A stretch of DNA of 64,000 nt from Shewanella eurypsychrophilus (GCF_007004545.3 NZ_CP045503.2:2512501-2576500), one strand, 5' to 3'; positions 55,631 to 64,000 are shown, counted from the first letter of the stretch. A program made the numbers and translations. The notes: a model not told the origin generated them from the sequence alone.

Positions 55631-56356
55631 ATGAACCTAATTTCTAGTGCAAAACGCCAAGTAATTCTTGATACAGAAACCACTGGTATGAACCAGGCTG
55701 CCGGTGCAATTTATCTCGGTCATAGAATTATTGAAATTGGTTGTGTTGAGGTGATTAACCGTAAGTTGACGGGGCGACATTATCACGAATATATCAACCC
55801 GCAACAGATCATTGATGAAGAAGCTATTGAAGTACACGGTATTACCAATGAATATGTCGCTAACAAACCAAAATTTGCTGAGATATCTTCTAGCTTCTTA
55901 AAGTTCATTGAGGGTGCTGAAGTCGTTGCGCACAACGCGCCGTTCGATATTAGTTTTATGGATCATGAGTTTTCTCTACTGCAGCCTAAGGGCCCAAAAA
56001 CTGCCGATATCTGTTCAATTTTAGATACCTTAGATATTGCTAAACATATTCATCCGGGTCAGAAGAATAACCTTGATGCTTTATGTAAGCGCTATGGCAT
56101 AGATAACTCTCGCCGTACCCTTCACGGTGCATTGTTAGATGCTGAAATTTTAGCCGACGTTTACCTGATGATGACGGGTGGACAAACTAAATTTAATTTA
56201 TCCGGCGAAGGCAGTGACTCTGCAGGCGGGATCAAACGCTTACTTTCTTCTCGTACTAAACTTAAAGTGATTGCAGCATCGGCCGATGAACTAGCTAAGC
56301 ATGAAGAAAGATTAGATTTAGTAGCAAAAGGTGGCCAGTGTGTTTGGCGCGGTTAA
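55631..56356 (+). CDS. dnaQ: DNA polymerase III epsilon subunit (proofreading exonuclease)
   Basis: 241 residues. The DEDD exonuclease motifs are Exo I VILDTETTGMNQAAG (D, E), Exo II VAHNAPFDISFMDHEF and Exo III HGALLDAEILADVYLMMTGG. The C-terminal tail binds the alpha subunit. It provides 3'-5' proofreading in the replicative polymerase. Length matches E. coli (243). It is divergent from rnhA and shares the short promoter region, as in enterics. Confidence 0.96.
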   Translation: MNLISSAKRQVILDTETTGMNQAAGAIYLGHRIIEIGCVEVINRKLTGRHYHEYINPQQIIDEEAIEVHGITNEYVANKPKFAEISSSFLKFIEGAEVVAHNAPFDISFMDHEFSLLQPKGPKTADICSILDTLDIAKHIHPGQKNNLDALCKRYGIDNSRRTLHGALLDAEILADVYLMMTGGQTKFNLSGEGSDSAGGIKRLLSSRTKLKVIAASADELAKHEERLDLVAKGGQCVWRG

Positions 56357-56472
56357 TTAATTGTATTAGCTCTTTTAACACGCATAGGGGCTGCTTATTG
56401 TCTTGCCCCTGATTTATGCTAGATAGGATCATTCCATTTTAATTTTTGCTGACGAGGATAGTCCCCACGTTT

Positions 56473-57822
56473 ATGAGCTTTAAATCTCTGTTGCCGACCA
56501 AACTTGCTTTCGTCGCTCTAGTCTTTGGCTTGAGTGTTAGTTTCTGCACTCTTTTTTCCGCGGTTGTTCATGCCAATACTGTGGCTTCAAGTGAGGCAAG
56601 TGTTTTAAAAAATCGCTTTAGAATCGATCACATGGTCGACAGTCTAACGCTATTTGTTCAACGTCAATACGGTAGTGCGCCTGTGGTTATCGTATTACCT
56701 GATGGGAGTAAGTGGTACGCCAATCGACATCCCGAAGAGGTGCAATGGGTTGATGGCATAAGTGGTGATATCATTACGATACAGAATCCTTTACCCGGTC
56801 CTTGGCAGTTAATCGGCCGAGTCGTTGAAGGTTCAAAGATTCAAAAAATCTCCAAACTAGGGATCGAGGTAGAGCTATTCCCACAACCTTTGTTCCAAGG
56901 AGAGCGCCTTAAAGTGACTGCGCAACTGCTTGGTGATGAGCAGCGTTTAAGAATGCCAGGACTCGATTACCTGGTGGAATGGACGGCAAGATTTGTCAGT
57001 GAACATCTACCAGGTGATGAAAACTTTGCAGCTGGGACCTTGGTGGTTGGTTCATATAAAGATTACGGCGAAGATCTAGATGAACGCCCTGATGATGGTA
57101 TTTTCACTGGGAAAATAAATTTAAACCAACCTTGGGGTCATTACAATCTCGAAGTTAAAGTTCAAAATAGTGTTTTTACCCGTGAGAGTTCACAAAAGTT
57201 TTTTCTTTCAGCCCCTCCCATTGAGATTGACATCATTGAACCGGAAGACCCGTTAAAAGATCGTTGGAAGCTTTTTGTTAATGTGAATAGTGATGCGGTC
57301 AAGCTTTCAGAAACCCATTTAGATCTTGAGCTAGTAGGCCCAGCAGGACTACAACTGCCGGTTACTTTGAGTGGATTTGAAACCACTCAAAGTGAAATAT
57401 TACTTCCTGAAGTGTCTGATTTCGGCAGCTATCGAATTAAAGGAATGGCCGCAACAACAAGCCATAACGGACGAGAAATAGTATTAAGTTTACCGGAGCG
57501 CTTCTTTAATTTGATTGAACCTCCCAAGCCCCCACCCACAGCAGAAGAGTTAGCGGCTCGCGCTGCAAAAAAAGCGGCTATTGCCGAGGAAAAAGCGAAA
57601 GATGATGCTATTTTTTGGATCATCACCGTGAATTTGACCCTGTTGATTTTAGGCTCTTTAGCGCTGCTTATTTGGCGTAAGAGGCGTAATCTTAAGGAAG
57701 CATTAGCAGCGACACAGCAAAGACTTGATGAACAGAAAAAAGCAAAAGAGTTGGGACCAGCACTAGATGAAATCGATTTGACTATGCCTGAAGATATTCT
57801 TGAAGATGAAAAGGCAGGTTGA
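56473..57822 (+). CDS. Conserved membrane protein, TIGR03503-like
   Basis: About 449 residues from ATG 56473; a frame open from TTG 56446 adds nine residues. It has a signal peptide (ALVFGLSVSFCTLFSAVVHA), a long periplasmic region with beta-rich repeats (VVIVLPDGSKWYANRHPEEVQW, GPWQLIGRVVEGSKI, PDDGIFTGKINLNQPWGHYNL), a late membrane helix (AIFWIITVNLTLLILGSLALLIW at about 390-410) and a charged cytoplasmic tail. The text agrees with a family I recall as TIGR03503, found next to dnaQ in Shewanella and Vibrio. Function unknown; the von Willebrand/Ig-like text suggests interactions in the periplasm. Confidence 0.75.
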   Translation: MSFKSLLPTKLAFVALVFGLSVSFCTLFSAVVHANTVASSEASVLKNRFRIDHMVDSLTLFVQRQYGSAPVVIVLPDGSKWYANRHPEEVQWVDGISGDIITIQNPLPGPWQLIGRVVEGSKIQKISKLGIEVELFPQPLFQGERLKVTAQLLGDEQRLRMPGLDYLVEWTARFVSEHLPGDENFAAGTLVVGSYKDYGEDLDERPDDGIFTGKINLNQPWGHYNLEVKVQNSVFTRESSQKFFLSAPPIEIDIIEPEDPLKDRWKLFVNVNSDAVKLSETHLDLELVGPAGLQLPVTLSGFETTQSEILLPEVSDFGSYRIKGMAATTSHNGREIVLSLPERFFNLIEPPKPPPTAEELAARAAKKAAIAEEKAKDDAIFWIITVNLTLLILGSLALLIWRKRRNLKEALAATQQRLDEQKKAKELGPALDEIDLTMPEDILEDEKAG

Positions 57823-57948
57823 TTGTTATCTAGACGATTAAGTCATAAATCAGGCTCAATTGCTGTTTTTTTAACTGATTGGAATATCAGTTTAAAATAA
57901 CTATTGACGCGGCATGCGAGCATACGTATTATCACCGCAACTTGATGT

Positions 57949-58025
57949 GGAGCGGTAGTTCAGTTGGTTAGAATACCGGCCTGTCACGCCGGGGGTCGCG
58001 GGTTCGAGTCCCGTCCGCTCCGCCA
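57949..58025 (+). tRNA. tRNA-Asp (GTC)
   Basis: 77 bases with a full cloverleaf: acceptor GGAGCGG pairing with CCGCTCC, anticodon loop CTGTCAC with GTC at 57983-57985, T loop GGTTCGAGTCC and encoded CCA at the end. It is followed 68 bases later by a second, identical copy. Confidence 0.98.
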
Positions 58026-58093
58026 ATCAAGTTACTAAATTTAGTTTAATTGTTAGTGACATAACAGTTAAATGCCGTAAGGCAATAAGTTTA

Positions 58094-58170
58094 GGAGCGG
58101 TAGTTCAGTTGGTTAGAATACCGGCCTGTCACGCCGGGGGTCGCGGGTTCGAGTCCCGTCCGCTCCGCCA
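58094..58170 (+). tRNA. tRNA-Asp (GTC), second copy
   Basis: Same 77 bases as the first copy, anticodon GTC at 58128-58130, encoded CCA. Directly followed by the first terminator of the tandem array. Confidence 0.98.
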
Positions 58171-58178
58171 AACAACGA

Positions 58179-58208
58179 AGCCCTTGTCGAAAGACGAGGG
58201 CTTTTTTG
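58179..58208 (+). terminator. Terminator 1 after tRNA-Asp
   Basis: AGCCCTTGTC-GAAA-GACGAGGGCT, a 10-bp stem with one G-T pair and a GAAA tetraloop, followed by TTTTT. Confidence 0.95.
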
Positions 58209-58240
58209 TGTCTAAAACTAAATGAAAGAATAAGTAGAAA

Positions 58241-58301
58241 GCGGCCTGTCACGCCGTGGGTCGCGGGTTCGTCTCCTGATAAGAGCCAGTCCGCTCCGCC
58301 A
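58241..58301 (+). pseudogene. tRNA-Asp 3'-half decoy 1
   Basis: Matches the tRNA from the anticodon stem (GCGGCCTGTCACGCC) to CCA, but has TGGG for GGGG after the stem and an insert (TCTCCTGATAAGAGCC) that replaces part of the T arm. The whole 5' half of the tRNA is missing. Confidence 0.9.
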
Positions 58302-58309
58302 AACAATGA

Positions 58310-58338
58310 AGCCCTTGTCGAAAGACGAGGGCTTTTTT
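58310..58338 (+). terminator. Terminator 2 of the tRNA-Asp array
   Basis: Same stem and GAAA loop as terminator 1, T run after it. Confidence 0.92.
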
Positions 58339-58371
58339 GTGTCTAAAGCTAAATGAAAGAATAAGTAGAAA

Positions 58372-58432
58372 GCGGCCTGTCACGCCGTGGGTCGCGGGTT
58401 CGTCTCCTGATAAGAGCCAGTCCGCTCCGCCA
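58372..58432 (+). pseudogene. tRNA-Asp 3'-half decoy 2
   Basis: Base-for-base copy of decoy 1, including the T-arm insert, 131 bases further on. Confidence 0.9.
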
Positions 58433-58440
58433 AACAACGA

Positions 58441-58469
58441 AGCCCTCGTCGAAAGACGAGGGCTTTTTT
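58441..58469 (+). terminator. Terminator 3 of the tRNA-Asp array
   Basis: AGCCCTCGTC-GAAA-GACGAGGGCT: fully Watson-Crick version of the stem, followed by a T run. Confidence 0.93.
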
Positions 58470-58502
58470 GTGTCTAAAGCTAAATGAAAGAATAAGTAGA
58501 AA

Positions 58503-58562
58503 GCGGCTGTAACGCCGTGGGTCGCGGGTTCGTCTCCTGATAAGAGCCAGTCCGCTCTGCCA
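58503..58562 (+). pseudogene. tRNA-Asp 3'-half decoy 3 (more decayed)
   Basis: Anticodon part altered (GCGGCTGTAACGCC, one base shorter) and acceptor CTCTGCCA instead of CTCCGCCA; same T-arm insert. Confidence 0.85.
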
Positions 58563-58570
58563 AACAACGA

Positions 58571-58599
58571 AGCCCTTGTCGAAAGACGAGGGCTTTTTT
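58571..58599 (+). terminator. Terminator 4 of the tRNA-Asp array
   Basis: Same stem as terminators 1 and 2, T run after it; last in the series. Confidence 0.92.
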
Positions 58600-58687
58600 G
58601 TGTCTAAAGCTAAATGAAAGAATAAGTAGAAAGTGGCTGTTTATTTCACGTAAGGATTCTTGTTATCTATACTGATAACACTATTTA

Positions 58688-58969
58688 ATACCATTCCGAG
58701 TAAGTATCTGATCATTCAGCGGGAGTTCAAAGCTCTGTAGGCAAGGCGGATGTTTGAAGCTAATAGTTATTCTATATCGAGAACATTCAACGTAGCATAA
58801 AGGGCTTTGCTCATTTCTTTAAACATCAGCCGCACTGCGTGAGGCTCTCAGTGTTTCCACTTCTGTGTTGCATTGACTTAAAAGGGAATAACCATTTCCT
58901 CATCAATGCGCCTTGAATTGAAAACACTGAGAGTCTCTGAACTGACCAGATACTTATATGGAATGGTAT
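58688..58969. repeat. Palindromic dispersed element B, 282 bp
   Basis: Ends ATACCATTCC and GGAATGGTAT, with long further pairing (AAGTATCTG near the left end, CAGATACTT near the right). Same architecture as the 315-bp element at 52948-53262: terminal ATACCA dyad, ~300 bp, no ORF. Its right end abuts the ribosome binding site of the antiporter gene (AAGG at 58971), so the downstream promoter must lie inside or upstream of the element. Confidence 0.8.
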
Positions 58970-58983
58970 AAGGATGATTATTT

Positions 58984-60825
58984 ATGGTTGAACAGATCAC
59001 GGCCATGTTAGGTTTGTTAGGTGTACTCTCACTCTTTTGTCAGTGGCTTGGATGGAAATTACGCTTACCCGCTATCTTACCCTTACTACTTTGTGGATTA
59101 CTGCTAGGCCCTGGCCTCAATATACTTAATCCGGATGCTCTTTTCGGCGATCTACTATTTCCTATCATCTCACTGGGTGTTGCGGTGATCTTGTTTGAAG
59201 GTGCGCTGACGCTGAACTTTAAGGAGATAAAAGATCACGGTCGCATGGTCACTCATTTGGTTACGATTGGGACACTCATTACTTGGACATGTATTGCCGT
59301 TGCGACTCATTTTTTAATGGGTTTCGCATGGGAAATAGCAATGTTATTTGGCGCTTTGGTGGTGGTGACTGGTCCAACCGTGATTATACCTATGCTCAGA
59401 ACTGTTAAACCTAAGTCTGAGCTTGCACGGATTTTGCGTTGGGAAGGCATAGTGATAGACCCCATTGGTGCCTTACTTGCTGTACTGGTATTTGAATATA
59501 TCGCAGTCGCAGCCGATCCTACTAGCCATGTGTTACTTGCATTAGGCTATATGCTCGGAGTTGGCTTAGGTTTTGGAACCATGACTGGCTTTATCGTGGG
59601 AGTGATCATAAAGAGACATTTATTACCCCATTATCTTAAAAATGCGGGTGTGTTGACTATTATGCTGGGGGTATTTGTCGGCTCAAATTTGCTACAAGAG
59701 GAGTCAGGTTTGCTGACTGTCACTGTGATGGGGGTTGTTCTTGCTAATATGCGAGGTGTCGATATAGCCGATATCATTGAGTTTAAAGAAACATTAACGG
59801 TCTTACTTATTTCTGCGCTATTTATTCTCTTGGCTGCACGGTTAGACTCTCAAGCCATGCTGAATCTTGGCTGGGAAGGCTTAGCGCTGTTAGCTGTGGT
59901 GATGTTGATAGCCAGACCTTTGAGTGTTTGGACTTGTGGGATCGGTACGACACTGAGACGAAATGACAAATGGTTTCTGAGTTGGGTAGCCCCTCGGGGG
60001 ATTGTGGCGGCCGCTGTGTCTTCTTTATTTGCGATTAAACTTGAGACGCTTGGTGTCGCAGGAGCCAATCTTATTGTTCCTTTGGTATTTCTCATCATCA
60101 TTGGGACTGTCGTCGTGCAGAGCTTGACTGCAGGGCCTTGGGCTAAATACTTAGGCGTGAGTGCCGGCTCTTCTCAGGGATTATTGATTTTTGGTGCTTC
60201 ACTATTTTCTCGAGAACTGGCAAAAGTCCTTAAATCTAAAAATGTAACTGTCACACTGGCAGATAATAACTGGGATAATATTCGGCTAGCTAGAATGGAT
60301 AACCTACCGGTGTATTTTGGCAATCCAACCTCGGAGCATGCGAGTAACTTTCTTGATCTGACCGGAATAGGCCGCCTATTAGTCATGTCACCGTATCGTC
60401 AATTGAACCCATTAGTGAGCTTTCATTATCAAGATCTGCTAGGTTTTAAAAAAGTGTATGGTTTGAATAATAATGATGGGAATAGTGCAAGACATCAGCT
60501 CTCTGAGGTGTATTTAGAGCGTTTATGCTTATTTGGAGAGTCAGTATCCTATGCCAAGTTAGCCAGCTTAATGTCAAAAGGGGCACTGATAAAAAGCACG
60601 AGTATTACTGACAATTTTACATTCACCGATTTCATGACTCGCTACGGTGAATGTGCGATACCTTTGATCTATCTTCAAGCGGGTAAGGTCAATATTATCA
60701 CAGGTGCTAGTGACAGTTTAGTGAGTGGCATTGAACTGATCAGCCTAATCCCCATAGAAGCTCAGTTACTTGCAAAAGAGCTTGATGAGGCATTAGTGAC
60801 ACAAGCGGCTGAAAAACTCCCGTGA
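58984..60825 (+). CDS. CPA1-type cation/proton antiporter with C-terminal Rossmann domain
   Basis: 613 residues. The first ~390 form about twelve helices of the Na+/H+ exchanger type (LPAILPLLLCGLLLGPGLNI, LGVAVILFEGALTL, VVVTGPTVIIPML, WVAPRGIVAAAVSSLFAI). The transport Asp is in IVIDPIGALLAVLVFEY. The C-terminal part (400-600) resembles an RCK/TrkA_N domain, LLIFGASLFSRELAKVL then VTVTLADNNWDNIRLARM and VYFGNPTSEHASNFLDL, but the nucleotide loop reads GASLFS rather than GxGxxG. It likely exchanges Na+ or K+ for protons at the inner membrane. AAGG lies just upstream of ATG 58984. Confidence 0.92.
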   Translation: MVEQITAMLGLLGVLSLFCQWLGWKLRLPAILPLLLCGLLLGPGLNILNPDALFGDLLFPIISLGVAVILFEGALTLNFKEIKDHGRMVTHLVTIGTLITWTCIAVATHFLMGFAWEIAMLFGALVVVTGPTVIIPMLRTVKPKSELARILRWEGIVIDPIGALLAVLVFEYIAVAADPTSHVLLALGYMLGVGLGFGTMTGFIVGVIIKRHLLPHYLKNAGVLTIMLGVFVGSNLLQEESGLLTVTVMGVVLANMRGVDIADIIEFKETLTVLLISALFILLAARLDSQAMLNLGWEGLALLAVVMLIARPLSVWTCGIGTTLRRNDKWFLSWVAPRGIVAAAVSSLFAIKLETLGVAGANLIVPLVFLIIIGTVVVQSLTAGPWAKYLGVSAGSSQGLLIFGASLFSRELAKVLKSKNVTVTLADNNWDNIRLARMDNLPVYFGNPTSEHASNFLDLTGIGRLLVMSPYRQLNPLVSFHYQDLLGFKKVYGLNNNDGNSARHQLSEVYLERLCLFGESVSYAKLASLMSKGALIKSTSITDNFTFTDFMTRYGECAIPLIYLQAGKVNIITGASDSLVSGIELISLIPIEAQLLAKELDEALVTQAAEKLP

Positions 60826-60837
60826 GTAGTGTAAGTG

Positions 60838-60870
60838 AAAAAAATGGAGGCGTTAGCCTCCATTTTTATC
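60838..60870. terminator. Bidirectional terminator between antiporter gene and fadE
   Basis: AAAAATGGAGGC-GTTA-GCCTCCATTTTT is a perfect AT/GC hairpin with A and T runs on either side, between convergent genes. Confidence 0.93.
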
Positions 60871-60904
60871 TTTAATACTTAGGTATTGAGCCAGCTTTAT
60901 CGAT

Positions 60905-63352
60905 TTATGCCGCTTGCTCATGACTGTGTTTATTGGCTGTCATGGCGCGCAATTCATCGGGGTCAAAATCATCAACATTGATAGATTTAAGTCGTCCAAC
61001 TTCAGTACGCTCAAGCAGTGCAACTTCCTCTTCTGTTAATACGCCTAATGACTTGCCTTGGGCTGCTAACTTGTCAAGCCAGATGAAAGGTAGCTTTTTG
61101 CCCGCAGCTTTACATATTTTGTCATGTAAAGGCTCACAAGCAAGAATATCCTTAAACGTCTGCTCTTGAACACCCACAGGGTTATGTTCACATGCGGTAA
61201 AGAATTGTCCTTTTCCAAGACGTTCGCGGCTGGCACAAGGCGTTTGCATTATTTTAGCCACTTTATGATCGAGCACGTCACTTGGGCGTTTAATTGGGCG
61301 TCCGAAGGGAAATAATACTGCTCTTAAGGCAATACCTAGTCCCATTGGGAAGTTATTAAGCAGATCATCAAGAGAGTCTTGAAGTTTATAGAGTGAGTCT
61401 TCAACTGCCCATTGTACAAGTGCTAAGTCTTCGGTTTGACGCCCTTCATCCTGGTAGCGTTTAAGCGTGGCAGATGTTAGGTAAAGCTGACTGAGTAGAT
61501 CACCTAAACGAGCAGATATACGCTCTTTACGTTTAAGCTCACCCCCTAATGTCGCCATGGCTAAATCGGAAAGTAAAGCTAGATTCGCGCTGAAGCGATT
61601 CATGTGCTGATAGTAACGTTTGGTCTTGTCTGAATAGGGAGCATTTGAGAATCGGCTCGAAGTGAGGCCTAACCAAAAGCTACGCACCAAGTTACTGGTA
61701 GCGAAACCGATATGGCCAAATATGGCTGAATCAAAGTTACTCAGACCGCGATCCAAATCCGTATCAAAAGCCGACTCCATTTCAGCTATCACATAAGGAT
61801 GACAACGAATTGCACCTTGGCCGTAAATGATCATAGAACGAGTAAGAATGTTAGCGCCTTCAACGGTAATCGCTATTGGGGCCGCTTGATAACCACGACC
61901 TAAATAGTTATTCGGGCCTAAACAAACACCTTTACCGCCGTGGATATCCATGGCATCGATAACACATTTTTGCATTCTATCGGTGAGGTGAAATTTAACG
62001 ATTGCCGAGATAACCGATGGTTTTTCACCCAGATCAATCCCTGTCGTGGTTAAACTGGTAACCGCATCCATTAGGTAAGCATTACCACCGATACGCGCCA
62101 TTGGTTCTTCGATACCCTCAAGCTTACCAATAGGCAGTTTAAATTGGCGGCGAATTCGTGCGTAAGCACCAGTGGCTATCGCCGCAGTTTTAATACCGCC
62201 AGCAGAGTTAGACGGTAAGGTGATACCTCGACCAACGGATAAACATTCAACCAGCATGCGCCAGCCTTGGCCAGCCATCTCAGGGCCACCTATGATAAAG
62301 CTTAATGGAACGAATACTTCGTTGCCTTTAGTGGGACCATTTTGAAACATACAGTTAAGTGGAAAATGGCGACGACCTGTTTCAACACCTTCAATGTCGG
62401 TTGGAATGAGGGCACAAGTGATCCCAAATTCTTTTTTATCGCCCAAAAGTTGATCGGGATCTTTAAGCTTAAATGCCAGTCCAAGTACAGTGGCGACAGG
62501 AGCCAAAGTTATATAACGTTTGTTCCAGGTGAGTTTCATTCCCAAAATTTCTTCACCTTCCCATTGGCCTTTACACACAATACCAAAGTCAGGAATCGCG
62601 CCAGCATCACTGCCAGCCTCTGGACTCGTTAATGCAAAGCAAGGCACTTCTAATCCCTTGGCGAGCCTAGGTAGATAATGATCTTGCTGAGCAGGAGTAC
62701 CGTAGTGTTGCAGTAATTCACCAGGGCCTAGTGAGTTTGGCACGCCGACAGTCGAAGCCAGTTCACTGCTCAAGCCTGCTAATTTTTGCAAGACGCGTGA
62801 TTGGGCATAGGCTGAGTATTCAAGACCACCGTATTTCTTCTTGATGATCATGGCAAAGAAGCCATGGTCTTTTAAGTATTGCCAAATTTCAGCTGGTAGA
62901 TCACCAAGCTGGTGAGAAACCTGATGTTGATTTAACATTTTACAGACTTCTTCGACAGGCCCATCTAAGAAGGCCTGCTCATCGGCACTTAATCTGGCAA
63001 CGGGGTAGTTGTGCAATTTTTTCCAATCAGGGTTTCCTGCAAATAGGTCGGCTTCCCACCATGTTGTACCCGCTTCAATGGCTTCTTTCTCTGTGGAAGA
63101 CATCTCAGGCATGATCCCACGGTAGAGCTTGAGTAATGGCTTAGTGAGCACATTTTTACGGAATGAATTAATATTCAGAGGTAGAGCAATAGCTAAGAAG
63201 ATAATCCATACAAGGGCACTGACTACCTCGGTTGCTGAACCAATAGCCATAACGACAGCGGTGATGATGCTTGATGTGAGCAACGAAACTCTTAGGTAGG
63301 CTAGGGTGCCTAACACAAAAAGAAACGCGATGATCCATAGTATTATTGTCAC
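60905..63352 (-). CDS. fadE: Acyl-CoA dehydrogenase FadE
   Basis: 815 residues starting at GTG 63352, with AAGGAG seven bases upstream. Two N-terminal membrane helices ([19 protein letters not shown] and the following [27 protein letters not shown] stretch) precede the dehydrogenase domain: [20 protein letters not shown], then [21 protein letters not shown] and the FAD/substrate region [22 protein letters not shown]. FadE does the first step of beta-oxidation, making trans-2-enoyl-CoA. Same size as E. coli FadE (814). Probably controlled by PsrA through the palindrome upstream. Confidence 0.95.
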   Translation of the reverse strand: MTIILWIIAFLFVLGTLAYLRVSLLTSSIITAVVMAIGSATEVVSALVWIIFLAIALPLNINSFRKNVLTKPLLKLYRGIMPEMSSTEKEAIEAGTTWWEADLFAGNPDWKKLHNYPVARLSADEQAFLDGPVEEVCKMLNQHQVSHQLGDLPAEIWQYLKDHGFFAMIIKKKYGGLEYSAYAQSRVLQKLAGLSSELASTVGVPNSLGPGELLQHYGTPAQQDHYLPRLAKGLEVPCFALTSPEAGSDAGAIPDFGIVCKGQWEGEEILGMKLTWNKRYITLAPVATVLGLAFKLKDPDQLLGDKKEFGITCALIPTDIEGVETGRRHFPLNCMFQNGPTKGNEVFVPLSFIIGGPEMAGQGWRMLVECLSVGRGITLPSNSAGGIKTAAIATGAYARIRRQFKLPIGKLEGIEEPMARIGGNAYLMDAVTSLTTTGIDLGEKPSVISAIVKFHLTDRMQKCVIDAMDIHGGKGVCLGPNNYLGRGYQAAPIAITVEGANILTRSMIIYGQGAIRCHPYVIAEMESAFDTDLDRGLSNFDSAIFGHIGFATSNLVRSFWLGLTSSRFSNAPYSDKTKRYYQHMNRFSANLALLSDLAMATLGGELKRKERISARLGDLLSQLYLTSATLKRYQDEGRQTEDLALVQWAVEDSLYKLQDSLDDLLNNFPMGLGIALRAVLFPFGRPIKRPSDVLDHKVAKIMQTPCASRERLGKGQFFTACEHNPVGVQEQTFKDILACEPLHDKICKAAGKKLPFIWLDKLAAQGKSLGVLTEEEVALLERTEVGRLKSINVDDFDPDELRAMTANKHSHEQAA

Positions 63353-63483
63353 TATTATTCTCCTTAAAATGCGACCTGAATGTTATTTGGTCAGAAATGT
63401 TCTGATCGTTATCACAATTATAGGTTGTGGTCTGACCTGTGTCGCATAAAATTTAAACCTATGTGAAATTTAATACAAGTTTT

Positions 63484-63503
63484 TTTTAAACATACGTTTA
63501 AAA
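63484..63503. promoter_or_regulatory. PsrA-like palindrome upstream of fadE
   Basis: TTTTAAAC-ATAC-GTTTAAAA is an inverted repeat with an AAAC-N4-GTTT core, the layout known for PsrA sites of Pseudomonas and proposed in Shewanella for fatty-acid genes. It is 132 bases before the fadE start and 95 bases before yafJ, so it may act on either. The outer bases differ from the usual G/C flanks. Confidence 0.5.
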
Positions 63504-63597
63504 AAATTGTAGAAGACGAGATTCCACTTTGTGCTTCAAATAGTTAGAATATACTTACAATAGAAATCAAAGTCAGATGTATCAAAGGGACGAATTA

Positions 63598-64000
63598 ATG
63601 TGTGAACTCCTTGCTATGAGCGCGAATGTGCCGACGGATATCGTGTTTAGTTTTACCGGCCTAGCTCAAAGAGGTGGTGTCACTGGCCCCCACGTAGATG
63701 GTTGGGGGATAACCTTTTACGAAGGGAAAGGCAGCCGAACATTTAAAGATGCGCGGCCAAGTAGTGAGTCGCATATTGCCGAACTCATTCAAAGCTATCC
63801 TATTAAGAGTGAAGTGGTTGTCAGCCATATTCGTCAGGCTAATCGAGGCTGCGTTTCTCTGGAAAATACCCATCCTTTCACGCGAGAACTATGGGGGCGG
63901 TATTGGACTTATGCCCACAATGGTCAATTGAGTGATTATCAAGACAAGTTTAGAGTATCTAAATTTCAACCTGTTGGTGATACAGATAGCGAGCTGGCAT
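63598..64000 (+). CDS. yafJ: Class II glutamine amidotransferase, YafJ family (partial)
   Basis: The frame starts at ATG 63598 with AAAGGGA about 10 bases upstream and runs off the right edge, giving 134 residues. After Met comes the Cys nucleophile ([19 protein letters not shown]), then [29 protein letters not shown] and the WTYAHNGQL motif of Ntn-type glutamine amidotransferases. The acceptor substrate is not known for YafJ. It is divergent from fadE with 245 bases between. Neighbouring fadE and yafJ is an arrangement also seen in E. coli (fadE-yafJ region). Confidence 0.92.
   Translation, partial: MCELLAMSANVPTDIVFSFTGLAQRGGVTGPHVDGWGITFYEGKGSRTFKDARPSSESHIAELIQSYPIKSEVVVSHIRQANRGCVSLENTHPFTRELWGRYWTYAHNGQLSDYQDKFRVSKFQPVGDTDSELA

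Larger units (their letters stand above)
58171..58632 (+). repeat. 131-bp tandem array: terminator plus broken tRNA-Asp 3' part, about 3.5 units
   Basis: After the second tRNA, a unit made of a terminator, a 42-base AT-rich spacer (TAAATGAAAGAATAAGTAG core) and a tRNA-Asp 3' fragment is repeated. Fragments begin at 58241, 58372 and 58503 (period 131), and a last remnant of the start lies at 58633. The units are nearly identical; the third fragment is more decayed. The array lies in the tRNA transcript direction. Confidence 0.92.

Noticed and set aside
57949..58170. Prophage or genomic-island attachment site at tRNA-Asp
   Set aside because: tRNA 3' fragments suggested att sites, but they are in tandem with a common insert and no integrase or phage genes occur nearby.
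58091..58567. Overlapping minus-strand ORFs beginning MFGGADWLLSGDEPATHG across the tRNA-Asp array
   Set aside because: They are antisense readings of the repeated tRNA fragments and terminators. The repeats explain the similarity among them; no ribosome binding sites were seen.
58171..58632. CRISPR or integron array
   Set aside because: Units of 131 bp consist of tRNA fragments and terminators; there are no spacers, cassettes or integrase.

Overview
The window looks like a chromosomal segment of a marine gammaproteobacterium of the genus Shewanella or a close relative. This rests on the napDABC layout, the multihaem cytochromes, the mltD-gloB-methyltransferase-rnhA/dnaQ neighbourhood followed by tRNA-Asp genes, a FadE and a YafJ of the Shewanella type, moderate GC, and abundant non-coding dispersed repeats. 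The species is not decidable by eye.

Layout. 1-5.0 kb: the 3' end of hrpA, then a periplasmic nitrate reductase operon (napD-napA-napB-napC plus a 42-residue membrane protein) behind an FNR/NarP-like promoter. 5.06-6.31 kb: a complete IS3-family element with terminal repeats, a 3-bp target duplication and an A-AAA-AAG frameshift site, inserted in a 7-bp tandem repeat. 6.35-9.9 kb: a LysR regulator divergent from two periplasmic solute-binding proteins; the first resembles the rhizobial glycerol-binding protein GlpV, but no transporter genes accompany the pair. 9.98-15.7 kb: a D-Ala-D-Ala ligase, then 2.5 kb of repeats (23-bp tandem arrays and several copies of a ~300-400 bp hairpin-rich unit), a FadD-like acyl-CoA ligase that looks AT-rich, and an inverted copy of the repeat. 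15.7-25.7 kb: a DsbA-family protein and a compact recC-recB-recD operon. 26.1-27.4 kb: an M23 peptidase and a bactofilin sharing 91 bp in different frames. 27.7-32.9 kb: a copper resistance cluster (Met/His/Cys-rich protein, copA, copB, copC, copD, and a decayed NTF2-like gene).

33-37 kb: a MoxR/DUF58/transglutaminase operon. 37-43.6 kb: an EAL protein, a soluble lytic transglycosylase, rmuC and msrPQ (repair of oxidised periplasmic methionine). 43.7-50.2 kb: two chemoreceptors around rraA, an AsmA protein and a BsuPI lipoprotein. 50.4-57.8 kb: mltD, gloB, a methyltransferase, a LysR regulator, divergent rnhA/dnaQ and a TIGR03503-type membrane protein. 57.9-58.6 kb: two intact tRNA-Asp genes followed by a 131-bp tandem array; each unit carries a strong terminator hairpin and a broken tRNA-Asp 3' part. 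58.7-64 kb: a palindromic dispersed element, a CPA1 cation/proton antiporter with a Rossmann tail, fadE with a PsrA-like palindrome upstream, and the start of yafJ.

Most genes are housekeeping or respiratory. The least ordinary parts are the tRNA-Asp array, which is architecturally reminiscent of the E. coli tyrT/rtT repeats; the repeat-bounded acyl-CoA ligase block; the transporter-less pair of binding proteins; the two large palindromic elements; and the overlapping peptidase/bactofilin genes. No CRISPR array, prophage, toxin-antitoxin pair or clear defence system was seen. All family names come from reading motifs; no database search was run.
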